Assembly (NCBI RefSeq): GCF_001514495.1 | Contig: NZ_BCNM01000018.1 | Coordinates: forward strand, 1 to 64,000 | Reading direction: 5' to 3' | Source: Paenibacillus pabuli NBRC 13638 | GTDB lineage: Bacteria; Bacillota; Bacilli; Paenibacillales; Paenibacillaceae | Length of the DNA: 64,000 bases | Shown: positions 18,191 to 26,381 of the stretch, piece after piece | Numbering within the stretch: the first letter of the stretch is position 1 | Layout: the number at the start of each line of letters is the position of its first letter | Translations under genes and position numbers: made by a program | The notes under the pieces: generated by a model | What the model saw: only the letters and a program-made list of their open reading frames with translations | What the model was told of the DNA's origin: nothing | Databases searched by the model: none

Positions 18191-19510
18191 ATGAATCCAT
18201 CACGTTCCCGTTCCGAACTTTTATATGAAGAAGCCCTTCAACACATTGTAGGAGGTGTTAACAGCCCCTCCCGCTCGTTCAAAGCCGTCGGTGGCGGTGC
18301 ACCTGTATTTATGAAAAAGGCTCAAGGTGCGCACTTCTGGGATGTGGATGATAACCGCTATATTGATTATCTTGCGGCGTACGGCCCGATTGTTACAGGA
18401 CATGCCCATCCCCATATTACCCAGGCGATTACCGAAGCAGCTGCGAATGGGGTACTGTACGGCACGCCAACGGAACTTGAAATCAAACTCGCCAAAATGC
18501 TGAAAGAAGCCATTCCTTCGATGGACAAGGTTCGTTTTGTGAACTCCGGTACAGAATCGGTCATGACCACCATCCGGGTTGCCCGTGCATATACCAAACG
18601 CAACAAAATTGTGAAATTCGCCGGATGTTACCACGGTCACTCCGACCTTGTCCTTGTGGCTGCAGGCTCTGGCCCTTCTACACTGGGAATTCCGGATAGT
18701 GCCGGCATCCCGACCAGTATTGCACACGAAGTCATCACGGTGCCTTTTAACGATCTGGAAAGCTTGAAAGCAGCTCTGGAGCGTTGGGGCGATGATGTTG
18801 CTGCTGTCATGGTTGAACCGATTGTCGGCAATTTCGGTATGGTTATGCCGGAACCCGGCTTTCTGGAGGGACTCTGTGCCATGACTCGGTCCAACGGCTC
18901 ACTCGTCATTTACGATGAGGTCATCACTGCTTTCCGTTTCCATTATGGTTCTACCCAGACATACGCCGGGCTGGAAAACCATGCTGAGATTGAACCGGAT
19001 CTGACTGCTCTGGGCAAAATCATTGGCGGCGGTCTGCCCATTGGTGCTTATGGCGGTCGTAAACAAATTATGGAGCAAGTCGCTCCGCTCGGCCCTGCAT
19101 ATCAGGCGGGTACGATGGCCGGCAATCCGGCTTCCATCTCTGCTGGCATTGCATGTTTGGAAGTTCTGCAAGGCCAAGGGGTGTATGAAGAGATGGAGCG
19201 TCTGGCGATTGACCTGACGACAGGATTGCAGGCTTCTGCTGACCGTCATGGTATTGCCCTGACGATCAACCGGATTCGCGGCGCCTTCTCTACACATTTC
19301 TGTGACCACCCGGTTACGAACTATGATCAGGCCCAGGATACTGACGGAGAACTGTTCGCTTCCTTCTTCCGTCACATGCTGAACCGCGGCATTAACCTGG
19401 CTCCTTCCAAGTATGAAGCCTGGTTCCTGACGACTGCACATACGGACAGGGATGTTCAGGAAACACTCGAAGCTGCAGAGGCATCGTTCAAAGCCATGGC
19501 GCAGGCTTAA
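18191..19510 (+). CDS. hemL: Glutamate-1-semialdehyde 2,1-aminomutase
   Basis: 439 residues from the ATG at 18191, which has AAAGGAAG upstream; an in-frame start at 18149 lacks a site. It is a PLP-dependent class III aminotransferase that converts glutamate-1-semialdehyde to 5-aminolevulinate in tetrapyrrole synthesis. The family N-terminus HIVGGVNSPSRSFKAVGG and PLP lysine in ALGKIIGGGLPIGAYGG are present, as is GTMAGNPAS. It stands apart from other hem genes. Bacillales often carry a second copy (gsaB) of this enzyme, so this could be either paralogue. Confidence 0.93.
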   Translation: MNPSRSRSELLYEEALQHIVGGVNSPSRSFKAVGGGAPVFMKKAQGAHFWDVDDNRYIDYLAAYGPIVTGHAHPHITQAITEAAANGVLYGTPTELEIKLAKMLKEAIPSMDKVRFVNSGTESVMTTIRVARAYTKRNKIVKFAGCYHGHSDLVLVAAGSGPSTLGIPDSAGIPTSIAHEVITVPFNDLESLKAALERWGDDVAAVMVEPIVGNFGMVMPEPGFLEGLCAMTRSNGSLVIYDEVITAFRFHYGSTQTYAGLENHAEIEPDLTALGKIIGGGLPIGAYGGRKQIMEQVAPLGPAYQAGTMAGNPASISAGIACLEVLQGQGVYEEMERLAIDLTTGLQASADRHGIALTINRIRGAFSTHFCDHPVTNYDQAQDTDGELFASFFRHMLNRGINLAPSKYEAWFLTTAHTDRDVQETLEAAEASFKAMAQA

Positions 19511-19574
19511 ACCGTTATCCACTTTTCACGCAGCGAACCATAATACAGCTATTGAACATATGATCGTATGAAAG

Positions 19575-19619
19575 AAGGCGTCCACACTGGCGATTATTCC
19601 GCTTGTGTGGACGCCTTTT
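19575..19619. terminator. Bidirectional terminator between hemL and the MocR gene
   Basis: AAGGCGTCCACAC...GTGTGGACGCCTT hairpin with T-rich sequence on the plus strand and T-rich on the minus strand. It overlaps the last codons of the convergent regulator gene. Confidence 0.8.
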
Positions 19620-20988
19620 GCAGTTTCATGATCTCCTCACGGATGATCTCCAGGCCTTCCTTGATCCGCTGCTTGGGTACATTGGATATGTTCAACCGCA
19701 GCATTTTATCCTGATGTATCCCTTGAACAGCATCCGGATAATAACGTTCTGTGGTATCAACAATGACTCCACGTTGATCCAAACGGGCCAACAACACCCT
19801 GAGCGGCATATCCTTAGCCAGCGGAAGAACCGTATGCTCCCCTCCTGTTCGCGGCGCACTCGCAAATGGTGTGAAGTCAGGAAAGGCATCAAGCTGTTGA
19901 TGTAACCTGCTCATGCGGGCAGCATAACGGCTGCGGATGACTTTACCATGGTGAGCAAACATCCCATTACGGATGTAGACCTCAAGTGCAGCCTGAGACA
20001 GTACGGCAGTGTCAATATCGAGCATTTTTTTGTACGTGCTGAACGGAGCAGTGAGATTTGCAGGCAGGATGGCCACACCAATCCGCAGGCCGGGAAACAG
20101 GATTTTGGAGTAACTTTTCAGATAAATAACTCGCCCTTCCCTATCATAAGACCATAACGGGTCCTGCTTCGTGTTCTCTTCCAGATCGGCCAGATAATCA
20201 TCCTCTACCAAATACACATCGTAACGATGAGCCAGCCGAATCAATCTCTTCTTCTCTGCTGCCGTCAGGGAAGTGCCAATCGGGTTATGAAAACGGGGCA
20301 TAACATAGAAAAATTTGATATCTCCTTCTCGAAACTGTCGTTCAAGCGCATCCCAATCCAGGCCGTTCAGAGAGCGTCTGACGCCAGCGATGGGTATATC
20401 TAATCCCTTAAGAAGCGAAGGCATATTATGATAACCCGGAAGTTCCAGCAGTACCTGCTTTTTCCCATTCGGAAAAGGCATTAAGGCCAATACAGCCAGT
20501 GCTTGCTGCACCCCTGACGTAATAAAAAACTGCTCCTTCCGGGCAAATACCTGATAATCGGTGAATTGCTTCTGGAGCAGCGCTATCAATGAAGGCAACC
20601 CCCTTTCCGTTCCGTACAAAAACAAGTCTGCCTGTTTATTCTCCATCGCCTGGTCCACACAATGGCGAAAATCAGAGTAAGGGAATACACGCGGATCAGG
20701 AGCTGCGGAGGCAAAATCCAGCGGTCCCTGCCACTCCCCATCCTCTACTTCTACTCCATTCTGTACTGCATAATACCCCGACTGAGGCACAGCGTAGACC
20801 AGATGCCGCTCTTCCAGCCACTCATATGCTCGGATGGCGGTACTCACGCTGCATTGATATTGCTCGGCGAGAACACGTACAGCCGGGAGCTTGATCCCTT
20901 TGTCCAACCATTGTCCACTGTTCTGTTGTCGCAATTGCTCCTGAATCCATTGTTTCAGGGATTCGGCGATGATCTCATATTTCCTCAT
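19594..20988 (-). CDS. MocR-type (GntR/aminotransferase) transcriptional regulator
   Basis: 464 residues. An N-terminal winged helix of the GntR family covers about 1-75 (KLPAVRVLAEQYQCSVSTAIRAYEWLEE). A class I aminotransferase-like domain follows, with the PLP lysine in YLKSYSKILFPGLRIG. MocR regulators bind PLP or amino-group ligands and control neighbouring genes, which are often divergent. Here the divergent neighbour is a DMT-family exporter, and the intergenic region carries repeated TTGTAC elements. It differs from PdxR loci in having no pdxST nearby. The effector is unknown. Confidence 0.92.
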   Translation of the reverse strand: MRKYEIIAESLKQWIQEQLRQQNSGQWLDKGIKLPAVRVLAEQYQCSVSTAIRAYEWLEERHLVYAVPQSGYYAVQNGVEVEDGEWQGPLDFASAAPDPRVFPYSDFRHCVDQAMENKQADLFLYGTERGLPSLIALLQKQFTDYQVFARKEQFFITSGVQQALAVLALMPFPNGKKQVLLELPGYHNMPSLLKGLDIPIAGVRRSLNGLDWDALERQFREGDIKFFYVMPRFHNPIGTSLTAAEKKRLIRLAHRYDVYLVEDDYLADLEENTKQDPLWSYDREGRVIYLKSYSKILFPGLRIGVAILPANLTAPFSTYKKMLDIDTAVLSQAALEVYIRNGMFAHHGKVIRSRYAARMSRLHQQLDAFPDFTPFASAPRTGGEHTVLPLAKDMPLRVLLARLDQRGVIVDTTERYYPDAVQGIHQDKMLRLNISNVPKQRIKEGLEIIREEIMKLQKASTQAE

Positions 20989-21023
20989 TGGTTTCTTTCC
21001 CTCCTTCTGTTCAAGCTTCCTTA

Positions 21024-21102
21024 ATTGTACCGGTACAGTATTCGTTTTTGTCTATTGTACCACCATTGTTCTGGCCGTATATTAAATAAGGTCAGATTGT
21101 AC
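21024..21102. promoter_or_regulatory. Candidate MocR operator region (repeated TTGTAC)
   Basis: The divergent intergenic region has a perfect 12-base palindrome, TGTACCGGTACA, at 21026-21037. Further TTGTAC copies lie at 21055-21060 and 21097-21102. MocR regulators typically bind direct and inverted repeats between themselves and the gene they control. The third copy sits next to the ribosome site of the transporter gene. Confidence 0.55.
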
Positions 21103-21119
21103 ACATTGGAGGAAACCCT

Positions 21120-22055
21120 ATGAGCCCTACCCGAACTCGAACATCCGCATATGTAGCAGCTGTTTTATATGCAGCCATTATTGGTTTATCCTTTTTATTT
21201 GTAAAAATGACGGTTAGCGTTGCACATCCAATCGATGTACTGGCACATCGTTTTGCCTTGTCGTTACTCGTAGTCAGCATCCCTATTATTTTTGGATGGA
21301 TCAGGATTAGGCTAACACTGCGTGATCTGTGGCGTATCATTCCTTTGGGGCTGCTCTCGCCTGTTTTATTTTTTGCTTTTCAGGCATTCGGACTCGTCTC
21401 GTCCAATTCTTCGGAAGCAGGTATTATCCAGGCTACTGCCCCTGTATTCACTCTTGTTCTCGCTTCCATCTTTCTGAAAGAGCGTACGTCCACCCTGCAA
21501 AAATTGTTCCTGCTGCTGTCTGTAGCGGGTGTAGTCTTTATTTTTGTCATGAAAGGCAGCGGGATGTCCGCAGGCAACTTTAAAGGGATTGCTTTACTGC
21601 TACTTTCCACCGTTTGTTTTGCAGGATATGGGGTGCTTGCACGGCCCTTGGCTCAGAAATATAAACCGATGGAATTAACCTGGGTAACGCTGATGGTTGG
21701 ATTTATAGTCTTCAATGCAGCATCCCTGATCCGTCATGCATCAAGCGGAACCCTGATCGAATATGTGAAACCACTTGGAGATGCATCGTATCTGGGGGCG
21801 CTGGCCTATCTCGCCATCCTTTCCACGATGATCTCCACGCTGCTGGCCAGCTATGCATTAACTCATTTGGAAGCTTCCAAGATGAGTGTGTTCAGTAATC
21901 TGTCCACACTGATATCCATTGCAGGCGGGGCCTGGATATTGCATGAGCCGGTACATGGCTACCACTTTGTGGGTGCCCTGCTCATCATCGCTGGTGTACT
22001 CGGCACCAATATGAGCAGAAGAAAACGCGGACTGGTCAACCCGGTCAAAGCATGA
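21120..22055 (+). CDS. DMT superfamily transporter (EamA type)
   Basis: 311 residues, ten hydrophobic segments in two homologous EamA halves; the second half begins near residue 155 with FKGIALLLLSTVCFAGYGV. The family pattern SSNSSEAGIIQATAPVF in the first half is clear. The ATG at 21120 follows TGGAGGAAACCCT. EamA proteins export amino acids or metabolites. Control by the divergent MocR regulator is likely, which would fit an amine or amino acid substrate; this is inference. Confidence 0.9.
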   Translation: MSPTRTRTSAYVAAVLYAAIIGLSFLFVKMTVSVAHPIDVLAHRFALSLLVVSIPIIFGWIRIRLTLRDLWRIIPLGLLSPVLFFAFQAFGLVSSNSSEAGIIQATAPVFTLVLASIFLKERTSTLQKLFLLLSVAGVVFIFVMKGSGMSAGNFKGIALLLLSTVCFAGYGVLARPLAQKYKPMELTWVTLMVGFIVFNAASLIRHASSGTLIEYVKPLGDASYLGALAYLAILSTMISTLLASYALTHLEASKMSVFSNLSTLISIAGGAWILHEPVHGYHFVGALLIIAGVLGTNMSRRKRGLVNPVKA

Positions 22056-22061
22056 TATAAT
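22033..22061 (+). promoter_or_regulatory. Promoter of the trpS leader
   Basis: TGGTCA at 22033-22038, 17 bases, TATAAT at 22056-22061. It overlaps the last codons of the transporter gene and lies just upstream of the T-box. Confidence 0.55.
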
Positions 22062-22085
22062 GTTAAAAATTGTAAACGGATGTTA

Positions 22086-22446
22086 TCAACAATGATGAAG
22101 AGAAGTACACAGGACAGGATTCTTCAGAGAGCCGGCGGATGGTGTGAGCAGGTGAATCGGTCATGTGGAAATGGGCTTCGGAGTTCCGAGTTGAACCCGG
22201 TCTGCACCGTAATCAGGAGCTTGGATCGTCAGTAGGCAAGGCGGCATGTTCAGCCGTTATCCATGGACAGGATATCGATAAGGTATATGTGGACTTCCTC
22301 AACCGGGCTTTCCGCATATATGGTAATCCGTATCTCTCAAGTGGGCCACGTAACCAGCGGCCAATCAAGGTGGCACCGCGAGGCATAAGCTTCGTCCTTC
22401 TATTCTGTTCCCGTCCGGGAAACAGGATGAAGGACGAAGCTTTTTT
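22086..22446 (+). ncRNA. T-box riboswitch, tryptophan-specific, with terminator
   Basis: Stem I carries the usual AGAAGTA, AGAGAG and GGTGTGA elements. Its lower stem pairs GAAG (22097-22100) with CTTC (22176-22179). The specifier side of the internal loop then reads GAAATGGG, placing TGG (Trp) at 22172-22174 followed by a purine. The T-box sequence GGTGGCACCGCG is at 22369-22380. The terminator runs from 22387 to 22446, with a 14-base outer stem (AAGCTTCGTCCTTC / GAAGGACGAAGCTT) and a T run. Uncharged tRNA-Trp should favour the antiterminator and so transcription toward trpS, 300 bases downstream. Confidence 0.9.
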
Positions 22447-22509
22447 GATTTTAATTTCTATATTTGTTCAACTCAACATTTACACGAGAACGGAGAGGAC
22501 AGAAATAAC

Positions 22510-22660
22510 CTGAAGAAGCGGAGTGTTCGCCTTTATCCCCGGATTTTCACCTTTTGTGAAAGTGTATCAAAAAATCAGGGGATAACAGCGATCGGAAGGT
22601 TGTTCTGTCATCGAAGTGACAGGTGTAAATAATCTTTAGTTCGACTGATAAGATGCAGGC
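22510..22660 (+). other. Array of three hairpins between T-box terminator and trpS
   Basis: Three consecutive inverted repeats are visible. The first pairs TTATCCCC (22533-22540) with GGGGATAA (22578-22585) and continues with GATTTT/AAAATC. The second is CTGTCA (22605-22610) with TGACAG (22617-22622). The third is ATCTT.AGT (22632-22640) with ACT...AAGAT (22644-22654). No long T run follows, so they are not simple terminators. A structured leader or a dispersed repeat are both possible. Confidence 0.55.
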
Positions 22661-22669
22661 TGAAAGGAA

Positions 22670-22852
22670 GTGATGGTCGTGGAAGACGGCTGGTGGCGTC
22701 AGCAACCTATAATCGGAACATCACAAATTCAAAGGAGACTAAACCATGAACAAAAACAAAGATATTATTTTAACCGGAGACCGGACAACGGGTCAGCTTC
22801 ATCTCGGCCATTACGTGGGCAGCCTGCGCAGCCGGGTGCAATTACAGGATGA
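22670..22852 (+). CDS. Possible leader reading frame with tandem Trp codons overlapping trpS
   Basis: A frame starting GTG 22670 / ATG 22673 has AAAGGAAG immediately upstream (22664-22670). It encodes MVVEDGWWRQQP and continues out of frame across the trpS ribosome site and start codon, to 22852. Codons 8 and 9 from the GTG are TGG TGG (22691-22696). Placement resembles Trp-sensing leader peptides such as that of the B. subtilis anti-TRAP operon, which also lies behind a T-box. The part beyond trpS codon 1 is probably just overlap, not a functional protein. Existence of the peptide is inferred. Confidence 0.4.
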   Translation: MMVVEDGWWRQQPIIGTSQIQRRLNHEQKQRYYFNRRPDNGSASSRPLRGQPAQPGAITG

Positions 22853-23741
22853 GTACAAAACGTATATTTTATTGGCGGATGTACAGGCACTCACAACCCA
22901 CTATGATCAACCGGGGCTGATTGCAGACAGCGTGCATCAAGTAACACTGGATTATCTTGCTGTAGGGATTGACCCCAACAAAGCTACCCTGTTCATCCAA
23001 TCCATGATACCGGAAATTGCCGAGCTGACTGTCATTTTCTCCATGTTTATCACCGTGAATACTCTTCGGCACAACCCGACGATTAAGAGCGAGGCACGTG
23101 ACCGCGGCTATCAGGATCTATATTACGGATTTCTCGGTTATCCCGTCAGTCAGGCTGCGGACATTGCATTCTGCAAAGCAACTCTCGTGCCGGCAGGCGA
23201 AGACCAGATTCCTCATATCGAAACAGCACGGAAACTGGTACGTCGTTTTAATGAGTTATATGCTCCGGTTCTGCCTGAGCCGAACATCCTAATCGGAGAA
23301 CGCCTGGGTGGACTCGATGGCATCGGAAAAATGAGCAAAAGCATGGGAAATGCCATCTTCCTGAATGCTCACCCGGATGAGGTACATGCCAAGCTGACCA
23401 AAGCCAAGACAGATCCGGCGCGTATTTATCGATCCGATCCGGGACACCCGGATATCTGTCCGGTATTCGCCTACCATCAACTCTTCCGTAAGGAGAATGC
23501 TGAAGAAATCCATATCAGCTGCAGCCAGGGAACGATTGGATGCAGGGACTGCAAACAAATGGCTGGTGATGCCATTAATGAGCTGCTTGCTCCGTTCCGG
23601 GCACGAAGACACAACTATGAGCACCGTGGAGATGAGGTGAAAGAAATTTTGATCGAAGGTACACGTCAAGCACGAAAGGTGGCCAGGGAAACGATGTCCG
23701 AGGTACGTGAAGCCATGGGCATCCGTTATTTTGATCTCTAG
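22746..23741 (+). CDS. trpS: Tryptophanyl-tRNA synthetase
   Basis: 331 residues, normal length for bacterial TrpRS (class Ic). The ATP-binding HIGH-type motif is GQLHLGHYVG (17-26) and the KMSKS loop is KMSKS (195-199). It charges tRNA-Trp. The ATG at 22746 has AAAGGAG upstream at 22731-22737. The gene is preceded by a Trp-specific T-box, a hairpin array and a small frame with two Trp codons. The sequence ENAEEIHISC with a Cys-rich run (GTIGCRDCKQM) near 265 is seen in the subgroup of TrpRS that keeps such cysteines. Confidence 0.95.
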   Translation: MNKNKDIILTGDRTTGQLHLGHYVGSLRSRVQLQDEYKTYILLADVQALTTHYDQPGLIADSVHQVTLDYLAVGIDPNKATLFIQSMIPEIAELTVIFSMFITVNTLRHNPTIKSEARDRGYQDLYYGFLGYPVSQAADIAFCKATLVPAGEDQIPHIETARKLVRRFNELYAPVLPEPNILIGERLGGLDGIGKMSKSMGNAIFLNAHPDEVHAKLTKAKTDPARIYRSDPGHPDICPVFAYHQLFRKENAEEIHISCSQGTIGCRDCKQMAGDAINELLAPFRARRHNYEHRGDEVKEILIEGTRQARKVARETMSEVREAMGIRYFDL

Positions 23742-23786
23742 TATTTAAGAGTTACCTGTATGAACATCCCAAATCACGTTAACAAT

Positions 23787-23824
23787 GCTGAGGATAGTCT
23801 ATTGGGAAAAGGGGACCCCTCAGC
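23787..23824 (+). promoter_or_regulatory. Hairpin enclosing the ribosome site of the second germination operon
   Basis: GCTGAGG (23787-23793) pairs perfectly with CCTCAGC (23818-23824), which ends directly before the ATG at 23825. The only Shine-Dalgarno-like sequence, AAAAGGGG (23807-23814), lies in the loop. This could limit translation initiation. Confidence 0.45.
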
Positions 23825-24931
23825 ATGAAACCAACACAGCCTTCTTTTTTGCAAGCCATGATGTTAATCATGTTATCTGTCGGTCTGATTAGCCATGTCC
23901 TGATCATCCCTGCTCTGTTGTCTTCGGCCAAAAGAGATGCGTGGATATCCGTGTTGTTGTCTGCAGTTCCTTATCTGTTATTCACTCTAATGCTGGCCTA
24001 TGTCTCTCGTTTTCTCCAGCACCAAAACCTGCATGATTGGCTGACTTCCCATCTGGGCAAGCCTCTTGGCCTGCTGTTTCGGATCGGGAACAGCCTCTTT
24101 TTTCTGTCGATCATCTACTTTACTCTGCATGATACCACCACCTGGGCCAAAACCAATTACCTGACAGAGACGCCCATATTGGTTACAAGCATTGCGCTGA
24201 TGTCTCTCTGTGCCTATGCGGCTTATAAAGGAATGCGTTCTCTGGCATTCACAGCAGGATTGATCCTGCCCCTGGTTGTGCTGCTTGGCTTCTATGTCGC
24301 TATCGTTAATACACAATACAAGGATTACAGCCGTCTGCTGCCTGTGCTTGAACATGGCTGGCATCCCGTGCTTCATGGCGTCGTTTACAGTCTTGCCGGC
24401 ATGTTTGAGTTATTATTTATCTGGTACATACAGCCCCATCTCTCCAAACGCATACGTGTGTGGCAGTATCTGATGCTTGCGTTCATTATTCTGGGACTGA
24501 CACTTGGCCCACTCATCGGGGCTATCGTGGAATTTGATCCGTTTGAGGCAGCCAAAATGCGATACCCTGCCTTTGAGGAATGGCGAATTGCCTCCTTGGG
24601 CAAATATATTGCCCAGACCGACTTCTTCTCCATCTACCAATGGCTGGCTGGTTCTTTTATCCGGATAAGCCTTGCCATGTATATCGTGATCGAAATTTGG
24701 AATATTAAGAGAGCCTCCAGAAGGATCATCAGCTGTATCTCGTTAGCCGTCGTATTTATCTTTTCCATGATGTACCCTCTGGATGATATGACATTCGAAA
24801 AGCTGCTTGTCCACTACATATTCCCGTTCAATCTCATGTACCTGAGCGGACTAGCGGTGATTGCAACAACCGTTGCATACATTAGTTCACGCCATCAGAG
24901 GAGGAAACATCATGGAACACCAAACGATTGA
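23825..24931 (+). CDS. Spore germinant receptor B subunit, permease-like (GerB family)
   Basis: 368 residues with about ten hydrophobic helices. It starts MKPTQPSFLQAMMLIMLSVG and keeps the family layout, but it is more diverged from the two permeases at 11-13.5 kb than those are from each other. For example, it has SLGKYIAQTDFFSIYQW where they have the SQKINIG..FERIEA block. It is the first gene of a B-A-C operon and its 3' end overlaps the next gene by 20 bases. The ribosome site is weak and lies within a hairpin loop. Confidence 0.88.
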   Translation: MKPTQPSFLQAMMLIMLSVGLISHVLIIPALLSSAKRDAWISVLLSAVPYLLFTLMLAYVSRFLQHQNLHDWLTSHLGKPLGLLFRIGNSLFFLSIIYFTLHDTTTWAKTNYLTETPILVTSIALMSLCAYAAYKGMRSLAFTAGLILPLVVLLGFYVAIVNTQYKDYSRLLPVLEHGWHPVLHGVVYSLAGMFELLFIWYIQPHLSKRIRVWQYLMLAFIILGLTLGPLIGAIVEFDPFEAAKMRYPAFEEWRIASLGKYIAQTDFFSIYQWLAGSFIRISLAMYIVIEIWNIKRASRRIISCISLAVVFIFSMMYPLDDMTFEKLLVHYIFPFNLMYLSGLAVIATTVAYISSRHQRRKHHGTPND

Positions 24932-26381
24932 CACCACGTCCCATGAAACACTGCTTGCCTCTTTGGAAAAGCAGTTCAATCCCTGCGCCGATGTTGTTAT
25001 CCAAACCTTTCCTGCCAAAGACGAAACCGATCTGTCGGTGATTATGCTCTATTGTGAAGGCTTGGTCGATGGCAAACAAATCAACCAGTTTATTATCCCT
25101 CGGCTGGAACAGCATTCTCTACTTATAGAAGTGGCACATCCCAAAGAATTAGGATTAACATTGAATCCGATAGAGGATCTCACAGATGTAGAGAATATAA
25201 ACCTTTTGATTTTCAGCGGACAATTAATTCTAATATTCGGAAACGGCGATCAGTCCTGCAGTCTGGATATCGCGAACATTCCAGGCAGAAACCCGGAAGA
25301 ATCAGCCATTGAATCGTCTATTAAAGGACCTCGGGATGGATTCACCGAAGAGCTTTCCGTGAATATCGCCCTCGTACGCAAACGAATGAAGACCTCTTCG
25401 ATGTGTTATGAAAAATATGTTAAAGGTGGTCGTACTCAGACATCAATCGGCCTGTTGTATGTAAAAGACATTATTAACCCGGATATTCTGAAAGAAGCCC
25501 GAAGCAATCTTGATCAAATTAAAATTGATGGCATTCTCGGCACCTCCATTATGGAACGCGCTGTAATGGGAGGTATCCGAAGTATATTCCCGCTGACTGA
25601 TAATACAGAGCGTCCCGACTATGTCGTGGACTCGCTTTTAAATGGTCGGTTTGCTGTACTTATCGAAGGTTCTCCCGTAGCCATCATTGCGCCAACTACA
25701 CTGTTTAATCAGTTAAAATCACCCGAAGACGAGAGCACTCCTTTTTTCATTGTGACTTTTGAACGGATTTTGCGCATTTCCGGGTTGCTGATCGCCTGCT
25801 TCTTTCCTGGTTTCTACATCGGGCTGACCAGTTTCAATGTGGAACAGATTCCCTTGCCTCTGCTCGCCACCATTTCGGGTACTCGTATGGGTCTCCCCAT
25901 GCCAGTGACATTGGAAGCATTTCTGATGATATTTATGTTTGAGTTGTTTAATGAAGCAGGTCGAAGACTGCCTCGTGCTTTGGGACAGACCGTCAGTGTT
26001 GTAGGTGGACTCATCATTGGAGATGCAGCTATTCGTGCTGGAATCACTTCTCCTACCATCATTGTCACAGTAGCCATCTCGGTCATCTCCAGCTACATAT
26101 TGGTGAACACTGTAATTAGTGGTGCTACAGCACAAGTTCGGATCGGCATGCTTATTATCTCTTCCATCCTTGGGCTATTTGGATTTATGATTGGATTATT
26201 TGCTCTGCTCGTGCACCTTGTCTCCTTGGAGTCTTATGGCGTATCGTACCTCTCCCCCGTATCACCGTATATTCCCGGAGACTTCAGCCAGGCTGTATCC
26301 ATGCGCCCTTCCATGAAACGGACCAAACGTCCAGCAGTACTTCATACTCAGGATTCCACACGCCGGAGGAAACGCCCGTGA
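24912..26381 (+). CDS. Spore germinant receptor A subunit (GerA family)
   Basis: 489 residues from the ATG at 24912, which follows GAGGAGGAAACATC; the frame is open upstream to 24861 but that part lies inside the permease gene. The hydrophilic N-terminal half includes GPRDGFTEELSVNIALVRKR, split here, and KSPEDE before the membrane part. The membrane half has NEAGRRLPRALGQTVSVVGG. It forms the receptor core in the spore inner membrane with the flanking B and C subunits. Confidence 0.92.
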   Translation: MEHQTIDTTSHETLLASLEKQFNPCADVVIQTFPAKDETDLSVIMLYCEGLVDGKQINQFIIPRLEQHSLLIEVAHPKELGLTLNPIEDLTDVENINLLIFSGQLILIFGNGDQSCSLDIANIPGRNPEESAIESSIKGPRDGFTEELSVNIALVRKRMKTSSMCYEKYVKGGRTQTSIGLLYVKDIINPDILKEARSNLDQIKIDGILGTSIMERAVMGGIRSIFPLTDNTERPDYVVDSLLNGRFAVLIEGSPVAIIAPTTLFNQLKSPEDESTPFFIVTFERILRISGLLIACFFPGFYIGLTSFNVEQIPLPLLATISGTRMGLPMPVTLEAFLMIFMFELFNEAGRRLPRALGQTVSVVGGLIIGDAAIRAGITSPTIIVTVAISVISSYILVNTVISGATAQVRIGMLIISSILGLFGFMIGLFALLVHLVSLESYGVSYLSPVSPYIPGDFSQAVSMRPSMKRTKRPAVLHTQDSTRRRKRP

